A stretch of 64,000 nt of DNA. Source: Papaver somniferum (Eukaryota; Streptophyta; Magnoliopsida; Ranunculales; Papaveraceae). Made by a program: the position numbers and the translations under genes. This document shows positions 50,064 to 59,778 of this stretch, piece after piece; within the stretch, counting starts at the first letter, position 1; each line of letters opens with the position of its first letter. Under the pieces are notes generated by a model that searched no databases, was not told the DNA's origin, and saw only the letters and a program-made list of their open reading frames with translations. The stretch is taken from NCBI RefSeq assembly GCF_003573695.1, contig NC_039364.1, positions 65,988,256 through 66,052,255 on the forward strand. The letters are read 5' to 3'.

Positions 50064-53000
50064 ATGCCTCCACGAAAGAAAACAAATGCCCAATCAAACT
50101 CAAAATCGATTGCTCAACAAAAACAGGAACAAAGAATTGCTAAGATTGCTCAAGAGCAAGAAGAAGAAGATTCGGAGAATCAACCTCTCGCAACCATGGC
50201 TTCTGTGAGAAGGTAAGTGATTTTAAACTACTTTATGAGTGTTTAAATCGATTTATAGCAATGGGTTTAGGTTAGAATCGCGAACCCTAACTGAAACAGT
50301 TGAGTTTTAGTGAGTACCGGAACTGAAATATGTATGAATACAGTGCCGGTTTTGTTTTCCGGCATTTAATCTTGGATGAATGCAATGCTGTTTCCAACCC
50401 AGATTCACCTGAAACTGAATTTTTCCTACCGACATAGAATTTGGGTCGAAGTATATGCCAGTTTTTAGTACCAGAAGTCTTTAATAATAATTCGTGTATG
50501 CCGGTAGTGGACTTAAAACATACAGGAGAGTTTATGAATTTGTCACCAGTACCGGCACAGATTCTGGGTTGCATTATATGCCGGTTTTGGGTACCGACAT
50601 TCTTTTGTAATAATTCGAGCATGCCAGTAGTGGACTTAAAACATACATGAAAACTTAAGAATTTGTCACCTATACCGGCACATATTTTAGGTTGATTTGT
50701 TTGCCAGTAATTAGTTACGGCATGGAATTGATTTATTTCGAGACTGCCGGTAGTAATCTTTTGATATCCAGGAGAATTACATATGACTACCGGAATTCTC
50801 GATAGTCAATGTTCACTGCCGGAACATTTAACCGGCGTGGTTAGTTTAAGTAAGTCAGTGCCGGTACAAAAACTGAAAGTGAGTTGTCTCACATTCATTT
50901 CGTTTGCTTATGATATAGGTCAAAACCCAAGAAAGCTAGCAAAAGAAAAACTAAAGATGCGGTCACTAAGAGAAGAAGGAAGGACGGTCTTGATACTCGT
51001 CAATCTCTCCCTCCTCGAGGGAAAGATGAAGGTCGCAAAAAACGTTTGGGGGCTGAGACAAGAGGGATAATTTGGGAGAGTGGTGGTGACCGTAGTCGAG
51101 TTGTAATCCATGAGCACGATGATCAAGATGATCAATATGAAGAGGAAAGTGAGGATGAAGATAATGTGGTTCCTCCAAGTCAATTAGCAAGCCAAAACGA
51201 AGTTGGTGGGCCAAGTCAACAACCAACACAAGGCAATGGCAAGAAGGGAAAAGGCAAAGTGAAAGTTAAAGGTTCCCACCTTCCTCATATTAATGACATG
51301 ATACATGACCTTGAACGTGGTAGAATTTGGGGTGAAGCTCCGGAATCGAAAACACTATTTGGATACAAGCACTCATGGGCTCGTACTATCTATCAAACCT
51401 ATGTAAGCATTTTTTATCTTGTGCATATGTATTGTTGTGTATTTATGTAAAATATCTTAATTGTATTGTCTCCTAATTGTAGGATCATAAGAAGGCTGTG
51501 CGTGTTTGCCGAAACCAAGCCGCGGATTGTTGGAAATTTTCCGAGGAATGTGAAGAGGTCCAACAAATAGTATTGGATTCTGGTCTATATTCTTTGGTTG
51601 AAAATTATGGGAAGCCTGATTCCGTGACTGTCAATTGCTTCGTCGAAAGGTATCATGGTGAAACCGATACCATGCACTTCCCTTTTGGGGAGATGACCTT
51701 CATCCCTGAAGATGCTCATAACATTCTAGGCTTGAGTGTTATCGGCAAATCAATTGCAGAAGGAGTTGAGTCTCTGGACCTAGAATGGTCGAAGTTGCAC
51801 GCTTTGACTAACAAGCTGTTTGGTTGGAACTACAAAACTTATGTGGAGAGCTTTTATGAATCCACGTCTGGTAAGACAAAGACAATCAAGTTGACGCTGT
51901 TTAAGAAGAAGTTTGAAAACACAAAGCAAAGAAGTTTGGAGGATGAATGGGACCCTAAACAAATTCGTTATATTGCCGCTGCATACCTGTTATACATCTT
52001 GGGAACTAGGGTATTCCCTGACACTAATGGCAACAGAGTTAGTGCGAACTACCTTCAGTACTTGGATCTGTTGGAAGATGTCTATGGGTATTCTTGGGGG
52101 ACCACGGTAATGGTATATTTGAGGACAAAGATGAGAAGGGCCTCTAAGGCTAAAATCAACCAATTTGTCGGAAATTTCACTCTACTGCAGATAATTTTAT
52201 TTTTAAACTTATGTTATTATGTATATTGTTCATATGTACCCTTATCGTGAACTTAGAAACAAAACTTATTGATTCACCTTGGAATAGGTGTGGGCTTATG
52301 AACACTTCCCAACCTTGTTCAAGGATTGGACCTCCTTGAAAATCAAAGACCTTCCCGAACCCGATACGCCTATAGCTAAGAGATACGAGTTCAACAATAC
52401 TCTGAAGCCCGGTAACATGGGTCGACTGATCGATATGATATTGGCTTTGGACGCGATGAGTACCAAAGATGTTGTGTTCGACCCTTACAAAGAGGTTAGA
52501 GGAAACCACCAAGTTTTGAGGTTTGGTAACGTTGCATTCTACCATGGGCCGTTGTTCCACCCAAAAGGATACGTTATGGACAATCCTACACGTGTGATGC
52601 GCCAACTTGGATATAAGAAATTATCACATATCAAGAAGGACTCTTTTCAATGTTTTGTTCTTGACCTTTCTCGGTGCTTTTCAACTCCTAATCGGTTGCA
52701 TGTAGAGTATAATCCAAAACCGGATCCAACAGATTGGAGGGATAGGGAACCACGTCGTTTGGTAGATATTAGTCAGTGGGATAAGTGGGAGCTTGCGGAA
52801 AACGGTGATGAGTTTGATGCCGACAACATGGAAGATTACCTGCAATTGTCACATCCTTTTTTCGTGCGCCCGGATGACGTCCAAGTTCCACCCCGGAAAC
52901 ACCCTCCCATTCCAACTCCCGCACAGGCACCACCTACGATGGCCCAACTTAATAAGACCGTTGGATTTCTAGTAAGAATTGTTAATTACTTAGTCGTTTA

Positions 53001-53251
53001 ATGTACACATAATCTTATATTAGCATATATATACTAATTATGTGTTGTATGTATGAAACTAGCGGTGTCGGCTTGGCAAGTCGAGGAAGCAGTTATGTTG
53101 CAAGTACGATGAAGGAGAGGGGCTATCCAATGAAGAAGTGAAGGAAGTCGTGGAGAAGCTTGATAAAATTGAAGAAACCGAACCTAGTGCAAGAGATTTG
53201 TTCGGGGAAATTAAGAAGAAACCGACACAAAAGAAGCAAAAGACCAAGTGA
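50064..53251 (+). CDS. Plant mobile domain (PMD) protein, five exons, open throughout
   Basis: Exons are 50064-50212, 50919-51402, 51483-52190, 52288-52971 and 53063-53251. Together they give 738 codons with no internal stop, and every junction keeps frame. The N-terminus is short and basic (MPPRKKTNAQ), followed by Lys/Arg runs that resemble nuclear localisation signals and an acidic patch. The PMD starts at SHLPHINDMI and includes ETDTMHFPFGEMTFIPEDA, NILGLSVIGK, LFGWNYKTY and VWAYEHFPTLF, as in MAIL1/MAIN-type and transposon-borne PMD proteins. The C-terminus is a Lys/Glu-rich tail after a proline-rich linker. The donor after exon 3 reads CAG|ATAATT where the sister gene has CAG|GTATAC, so normal splicing of that intron is doubtful; retention adds a stop at 52248-52250. 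Intron 1 (706 bp) holds a dense palindrome array. PMD function is unknown; roles in silencing have been shown for some family members. Confidence 0.82.
50310..50870. repeat. Palindrome array 1 (inside PMD gene 1 intron) with a 123-bp tandem repeat
   Basis: About fourteen CCGG-centred motifs lie here, including GCCGG-N9-CCGGC at 50345-50363 and GCCGG-N9-CCGAC at 50580-50598. The phrase TAATAATTCG occurs at 50485 and 50608, marking a 123-bp tandem duplication (about 2.5 units, 50400-50740) that also contains CCGGTAGTGGACTTAAAACA. Confidence 0.85.
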
Positions 53252-53509
53252 TTAACTATTTAGTTGTGTTTCTTTTTCTGGATGGTGGTTGTTACGTCTT
53301 GAACAATTCCGAACTTGTTTTCGTTTGTACCTCATGGTTAACTCTTTAGTTGTTTGGCTTGCTTTTAGTTTATGTTACCTGGATTAAGAGCATTTAAGCA
53401 GAATCTAGTTGTTTGGTTTATGTTGAACATGTTTAGATTTCTAGTGATTGCTTTATGTTGAACATGTTTAGATTTCTAGTGAAATGTTATTTTTGCAAGA
53501 TTTATTTAC

Positions 53510-53800
53510 GCCTTCTGCCGGCTTGGAAAAGCTTAGGTTCAACAACGCTGGTACTCGTTCCGGCATGCACGAAAATTACAGTTCATTGCCGGTTCCTCGT
53601 ACCGGCAATGAAATGTTTTATAAAACCATAACGGAACTAGAAGATTAAAAATTTCATGTTCCTGTATAGAAATTGAAAGGTAATGGCATAGTCGTTTTTC
53701 TAACATCTATGTCAGTTTTATGATTTTTTCCAAATTTTCATAGTTGACAGAAAACCGGCACTGTAAGCTTGGTTGCTTCTATGCCGGTACTCTGCTAGTT
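53510..53800. repeat. Palindrome array 2 (downstream of PMD gene 1)
   Basis: Includes GCTGG-N8-CCGGC at 53547-53564 followed by ATGCACG, the perfect GCCGG-N9-CCGGC at 53588-53606, and single GCCGG/CCGGC motifs near 53518, 53755 and 53783. There is no gene between 53252 and 53922. Confidence 0.85.
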
Positions 53801-53922
53801 TTGAGTATAAATCCATTTCAAACACTCTTTTATTTCATTCCCAAGTAGTCTATTACATTGGATTTGAAACTTTAAATTAAAACATGCTAAAAAACATAGA
53901 ATGAATTAAATTTAGTTAAAGA

Positions 53923-54578
53923 TTATCTATTTCCATCCCTTTTCAACAATTGCAGAACCTTTGAGCGTTTCCCGAATCTGTTCGAAGACATCGTCCGGGA
54001 TGGGGTGTCAAGGATCATCTTCATTGGTTCTTCTTCTCTTTCAAAATATTCCTTTCCCTTCATATAACACCCATCGCACCCATCGATAGGCTTGCATTGG
54101 CCCTTGTGGTTTTCTCTTGACTCTGCTAGTTCAACAGCTTTGTCAAACCATTGAAACTCATCGCACTTTGGGTGATTCAAACACCTTAGAAACATTCTTC
54201 CATTTCAGCATCATCAGTTTTTGCAATCCAAAACCGGCGTGTCCCATCAGAGCTTCTACACTTTGAATAAATAAAAGGACAGTCCATGGCTAGATGAGAA
54301 GGTGACTTGCAAATTTGACACTTGCAATGATGACTCTGTAAGAGAAGATTATATTAGTTATGCGTCATAGTAGTGAAGATTATATTGTTAGTAATGTTTA
54401 ATCTACTTACTTTGCAAATAGAGCTAGATGATGAATCTCTCATCCCTTGTGAAGCTTTAACCGTGCTTGCTTTCTTGAGAGAAGGATTTTTTTTATTTGG
54501 TGGGTGGTTTGTGTAGATTTTTCCCAAGGAATGGGGAGTATTATATAGAAATGAATCACCAACGGTCTTATTTTTCAA
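53923..54578 (-). pseudogene. Small zinc-knuckle plus GRF-type zinc finger gene, frameshifted
   Basis: Exon 1 (54578-54411) starts MKNKTVGDSF and ends at a GTAAGT donor. After a 75-bp intron with a TTACAG acceptor, exon 2 runs 54335-53923. Exon 2 encodes a CX2CX4HX4C knuckle (CQICKSPSHLAMDC), then SDGTRRFWIAK, then NHPKCDEFQWFD. This is the Cys/Arg-Phe/Cys/Phe-Trp-Asp pattern of GRF-type zinc fingers, which bind nucleic acid. A 1-base shift near 54190 separates the two halves, and the read-through frame meets TAA there. It lies between the two PMD genes on the opposite strand. Small GRF proteins are often found near plant transposons. Confidence in the domain is moderate. Confidence 0.55.
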
Positions 54579-54599
54579 AAAAACTAGCCGTTTTTTTTA

Positions 54600-54830
54600 T
54601 TGTTACAAACGCCGGCGTAGTCGCTATTATAGATCCAATGTCGGTTCCCTGTAACGACATTGATTATTGTTGTAAAACCATGCCGGTAATGGGTTGCATA
54701 TTTGGCCCAATCTCTGTAAAGAAATTCCCTTGTACCAGCATGATTAGCTTATGGCAACACTGTACCGGTACTTGGTGACGGCATCTTATGTCACAATTAC
54801 TACAATGCCGGTTTTGGTGATTTTCAAAAA
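54600..54830. repeat. Palindrome array 3
   Basis: Degenerate units keep the 9-base spacer: GTCGG-N9-ACGAC at 54640-54658 and ACCGG-N9-ACGGC at 54764-54782. Single motifs occur near 54610 (GCCGGCGTAGTCG) and 54805. Confidence 0.75.
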
Positions 54831-54961
54831 AAAATAGTCGTTGAGGTTTTTCTCTATATAAAATACGCTAATACTTGGACCCAAAAGTCCTAAACTGGTG
54901 TGTTCTTATATATGTCCTTGAGCCTCTTAACTTAGAAACCCTAAACCCTAGAATAATTATC

Positions 54962-54969
54962 TATAAATA
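54962..54969 (+). promoter_or_regulatory. TATA-like box upstream of the Myb-like gene
   Basis: TATAAATA lies about 35 bp before the ATG at 55003. The distance to the start codon is short, so the transcript leader would be very brief. Confidence 0.4.
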
Positions 54970-55002
54970 GCTTAGTATAGAACCTAATCCCATATACAAA
55001 AA

Positions 55003-55490
55003 ATGGCATCGTTCGACTCGGAGGAAGATTTAGCAATCACCCAAGCATGGTACGCCGAAACTTGTCCTTCAATTATAGATAACAGCACGCGGGATTCCAT
55101 GTGGTTGAATATTTTTAACAAATTTATTCACGATTACGGTAACCCGAAAGGAAGAACTGCCAAACAAATCGAGGAATGACACGACATCATTCTAAATGCG
55201 GTGGTTGAGTATCTAAAAATGAAACACCAGATCAATCACGCTACCCGCAATACATTGTCCCCTCAACAACTCGTAAGTATCTTTATGATTAATTCGACAT
55301 AATCTACTCGTTTGCAAATTTTATGTAACAAACAAAGTTTGTGTGTTGTTTTTGTAGCATGAAGCCGTGAAAAAGCGTTACTTACAAGAAAAGGGGGGAA
55401 GCATTCATGTTTGAAGCCAACGTCAACCATATTGTAACCAAAGTCATGGAGTACCACCAACTGGGTGAATCAGAGACGGATTCTTCTTAA
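55003..55490 (+). pseudogene. Myb/SANT (trihelix)-like gene, disrupted
   Basis: Exon 1 is 55003-55272 (donor CTC|GTAAGT) and exon 2 is 55358-55490 (acceptor TTTGTAG). The protein begins MASFDSEEDLAITQAWYAET, followed by MWLNIFNKFIHDYG and then GRTAKQIEE. This is the pattern of the Myb/SANT-like proteins annotated in plants as 'glutathione S-transferase T3-like', related to the Myb-like protein of PIF/Harbinger elements. A TGA at 55177-55179 replaces what would be an Arg codon, and an extra G near 55390 shifts exon 2. Without the shift the end would read GESETDSS. A DNA-binding role is inferred from family. Confidence 0.55.
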
Positions 55491-55689
55491 GAAGATTGAT
55501 AGTTTAGTGGTGTTTGCTTAGGTTTTTAGGGCATTTGGTTAGGTATTTCATAAGGTTTTGTGGGTAGATCTCTATGTAAACCCTCACGAGACTATAACTC
55601 GTCCACTAGGGTCGCCTAGGGGTTTAAAGTCTTGATGCACATGCTAAGTACATTTTTTTTCCATCGACAAGGATTACATTTGAAATAAA

Positions 55690-55900
55690 TTACATTTCCG
55701 GCATTCTATGTTTACATAATTCCATGCCGGTATCTGGTACCGGCGTAGATCTTATATATACTCTATATTATTGTATGCCGGAATTCAGTGTCAAAATTCT
55801 GAGTGCAATAAACAATGTTCCGGCTTTTTAGTTATATACATTAGCGTGCCGACAATTGGTTCCGGCATTGTCGAAAATCTAACGTACACTGCCGGAATAG
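55690..55900. repeat. Palindrome array 4 (upstream of PMD gene 2)
   Basis: Includes the perfect GCCGG-N9-CCGGC at 55726-55744 and GCCGA-N9-CCGGC at 55848-55866 followed by ATTGTCG. It corresponds in position to the array in intron 1 of PMD gene 1. Confidence 0.85.
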
Positions 55901-55904
55901 AGCA

Positions 55905-57846
55905 TTCACTGAAAAAGCACCCCCAACCCACCTTCCTGATAAATATGACATGATTCCAGACCGCGATGATGTCAAATATTGGGGTGAACCGATAAACCCG
56001 CAACTCTTATTTGCTTACAAACACTGTTGGGCTCGTTGGATCTATCAAACTTATGTAAGACGTTTGCATCTTCTTATTATATTCTTTATCTGTGATCGAG
56101 TGAATTTAATTAAGTTTGGTGTGTTTTTATAGGACCACAAGAAAGCCTTCCGTGTTAGCCGCCATCAACAATCGGATGTATGTCCTTTGAAGCTTGAGTG
56201 TGACGCTATTAAAGCAGTAGTCAAAGCATCTGGGTTGTATCCCGCGATAAAAAATTATGTGGGAAATGATACCGTCACGACGAACTGTTTTTTTGAGAGG
56301 TTTTTTGGTGAAACTGATACCATGCATTTTCCTTTTGGCGAGATGACCATTATCCCTGAAAATGTCCAAAGGATAATAGGTCTTCAGGTTCTTGGGAAAG
56401 CCGTTAAGGTAGGAGATGAGTCTAAGGACATAGGATGGGACAAGATCTATGAGCTGACTAAAAAGTTGTTTGGATGGGACAAGGAAACCACTTTGGCAAA
56501 TATGTACAAGAAAAACCGTTCCCAGACAAAGACTATCACATTCTTCAAACTTATTGAATTGTTTGGGAATACGAAGAACAAGGAACTGAATCCTGAACAA
56601 GTTCAGCAAACTGCCGCTGCTTATATGTTGTCATCTTGGGAACCGCTATATTCCCTGACGCTAATGGTAACAGGGTGCATATGAACAACCTACAATACTT
56701 GAATCCGTTGGAAAAGGTTCATTATTCATGGGGCACTGCTTTCTTGGCACATTTTTTGGCAGAAATGCGTGGAGCTTCTAAGGCGAACGCCCGTCAATTT
56801 AATGGGAATTTCACTGTAATTCAGGTATACTAAACTACTTATTTGGTAATCGTTTTCATTAAATTTGTTAGTTTCCAATTATTTATTTTCTTATACATTT
56901 CATTGGCATAGGTGTGGGCTTATGAACACTTCCCAAAATTGTTCATACGGTATAAAGGATTGAGTGCTTTCACTGAATATAGACAGAATATGCCTCTAGG
57001 TCAGAAATACTTCTTCAACAATACCCTGAGGCCCAATAACAAGAAACAGTTATGTGCAATGAGATTGGCTTTGGACTCGGTGGCTGTCCAAGATGCTGTG
57101 TTTGACCCATATAGGAATGCCAGAGGAGTTTAATTGCAAAGGCGTGACAATGTTTCATTTTACAACAGACCGTTATTTCATCCAAAAGGATTTGTTATGC
57201 ACAACCCTCGCCGTGTAATGCGCCAACTTGGGTACAAGCAGAAAGATCTCACGGATACATCTTATCAGAAATTATCTCATGACTTTCCTCAATGCCAATC
57301 AAATGAGAACCATACTCTCATAGTTTACGACCCTAAACCTATTCTTGCACATTGGAGTGAAAGGGAAGAACAAGGACTTGTGTTGGATAAGGCTGATTGG
57401 GAATTGGCTGAGAATGGTTATGAGAGTGAACCAACCTTATTAAGAGGCCATCGGAAGTTCTCGCATCCTTATGTTGTACCCACGGATATCGTAGATGTTC
57501 CTCCACCACCAGCACGTCCCTCCACAACTTCGGAAACTACACCATCACTTCTACAGCTCGTTACGTTGTTGGTACGTACGTCTTGTTCATTACTATTCTT
57601 TTAATCTATATCTATGAACTTATACAATTGTACATAATAAGTACATGTTTAAAATTTCCTTAACAGCATCGGCGGATTGGAAATTTGTCAAATTTCTTTA
57701 AGAAAAAGAACAAGAAAGGAGAGGTGTTGACCCAGAAAGAAATGGAGAACGTCGAGCAAAAGATAGACAAAATTGAAGATCCAGAGGCAAAAGACTTGTG
57801 GGGCGAAAGGAAGAAGAGGGTACACAAGAAGCCAAGAACCGAGTGA
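55905..57846 (+). pseudogene. Second plant mobile domain gene, paralogue of the first, disrupted
   Basis: Exons match those of the first PMD gene in order: about 55905-56054, 56133-56824, 56912-57571 and 57667-57846, all with GT/AG introns. Readable landmarks are HLPDKYDMIPDRDDVKYWGE, ETDTMHFPFGEMTIIPENV, LFGWDKETTLAN and VWAYEHFPKLF, and a Lys/Glu-rich tail. A frameshift near 56630 breaks the second exon (YMLSSWEP versus the YILGTR region of gene 1). A TAA at 57131-57133 interrupts the third. No counterpart of the basic first exon is found. It is a tandem, diverged duplicate that has lost function, and it retains the GT donor that gene 1 has lost. Confidence 0.8.
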
Positions 57847-58129
57847 TCGTGTGTTTCTTCTATAGTATTAGTTTGGTTTGAACAATCTAGTGTTGGTTTA
57901 TGTTTGTTTGTGAGTCTTGAACAATGCGTTTGTTTGTGTGTTTTGCTAAACTCTTTGCTTTACTTGGTCTATGTTTGATTTGTTTTCGGTTTGGAACCAC
58001 ATAACTTTGGAGTTTGTTCTTGTATACAATCTAGTATTTTTATTATATTTATTATGTTGACAAACTTGTGTAAAATTACCTCTTTTACAGAGTTTGAATG
58101 TGGCAAGATCACATATATTTCTAAGTTTT

Positions 58130-58420
58130 CTCCAGTACCGGCATGCTCGAAAAGAGTAAAATCACTGCCAGTTTCCTAAATGAAAGAGTTCCGGCATTCA
58201 AATGTGTTTGGATACTATGCCGGTGGTATGCAATCTCCTTGGAAAATATGTTTTTCACAGAAAACCGGCACTGTTATTATGTTAACTTCTATGCCGACGA
58301 ATTTACTGATTTCTCTGGATGTTTTTATGTATTTCTGGCATGATTTCAAAACAATAATCTACGCCGACACCGTGGTTCCGATGTCATAATTATAAAACAC
58401 AACTATGCCGGTATTTACAA
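58130..58420. repeat. Palindrome array 5 (between PMD gene 2 and the transposase gene)
   Basis: Motifs include ACCGGCATGCTCG near 58137, CCGGCATTC near 58192, GCCGGTGG near 58220, CCGGCACTG near 58265 and a degenerate palindrome near 58363-58382. Confidence 0.75.
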
Positions 58421-59370
58421 TTCAAACTTCCAAAAAATAAAAGGTTGCGTATTAGTGAACCACATATATCGAAATTACTCATCATCGCTTCCACACGTAT
58501 TAACTTGAATCTCCTCCTCTTGAAGAGGTTTCTTTGATAAGGCCAACACATCCCAAAATTGGTGATTCTCCTCATACAATGCCATTCATCCCTTCTAGAT
58601 ATTGGGATCTAGATCCTTGTTTTTACCATCCCACAAACAGGTGGCAATGGACAATTGTCCTTGAGTTTTGGAACAACGAAATGATTACCGTTCACGAACG
58701 CCAAAACAACTCTTCTCTTCTTAAGGGATCCTTCGCATTTTTGCCACTTTGGGGTAAATGTTACTTCTACGGTGGGGGTAAAATAATGAACAACACATCT
58801 AAATGTATCCTCCACTAGATGCCCACAAAGCGGCATTCTCATCTAATATTGAGAAGGAAGAAAGTTCATCTCTTGCTCGGGCCCTAATACTTGGGAATGC
58901 ATATCATCAAACCCCTCGCCTACACCGAGCAATTGCTCATAAAAGCTCCTCTTCTTCACAAGTTTTTCATCCATCCTCGTTCTAGCATACCGGCATGGTG
59001 TCATACCTCTACTAACCGCCGTATCAAAGATTCCCAATTGTTCTGTCACAGCATGATAGCCACAATTTCCATCTCCATCGACATCATCCGTATATACAAT
59101 ATACTCGCGAATAACCTCAGGAAGTTGGTCTATGCAAGACTGTATCTTGGTATGATTACTTATAATTGTCCTACCTGTTCTGGGATCCTTATACATCTTC
59201 ATATTATCCTTTTCTAACTTGATTATATCCAAACCATCCTCTGCAATCTCTACACTTGCACTGTCTTCGATATGTGATGGAAGTCCGTACTTCCTAGGCC
59301 TACCCCTTCGCCTTGGAACTAAAACTACATCAACTTTGGTATCACTTGGGTTTGTCACCACCTTTGCCTC

Positions 59371-59778
59371 GTCACCTTGTTTTTCTATGTCACTTGATGT
59401 TGATACCTTTGGAGGCCTACCCCTTTTCCTTGGAACCTTCGCTAGATCGTCTATGGGTATGGCTTAGGAATGCTCACCTTGTTGTTCTATGTCACTTGAT
59501 GTTGATACCTTTGGAGGCCTACCCCTTTTCCTGGGAACCTCCGCTAGATCGACTATGGGTATGGCTTTGGAATTCTCACCTTGTTGTTCTATGTCACTTG
59601 ATGTTGATACCTTTGTAGGCCTACCCCTTTTCCTTGGAACCTCCGCTACATCGACTATGGGTATGGCTTCGGAACGCTCACCTTGTTGTTCTTTGTAACT
59701 TGATGTTGATACCTTTGGCAGCCTACCCATCTTCATTGGAACCTCCGATGAGTTGGCTTTTGGTGTTGATACAGAATC
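59371..59778 (-). repeat. 102-bp coding minisatellite encoding AT-hooks
   Basis: Four units start at 59371, 59473, 59575 and 59677, exactly 102 bp apart. Each translates on the minus strand to 34 residues that contain RKRGRP(P/T)KVSTSSDIEQQG or a variant (MKMGRLPKV in the most diverged unit). An A/T-binding GRP core thus recurs at fixed spacing. Confidence 0.9.
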
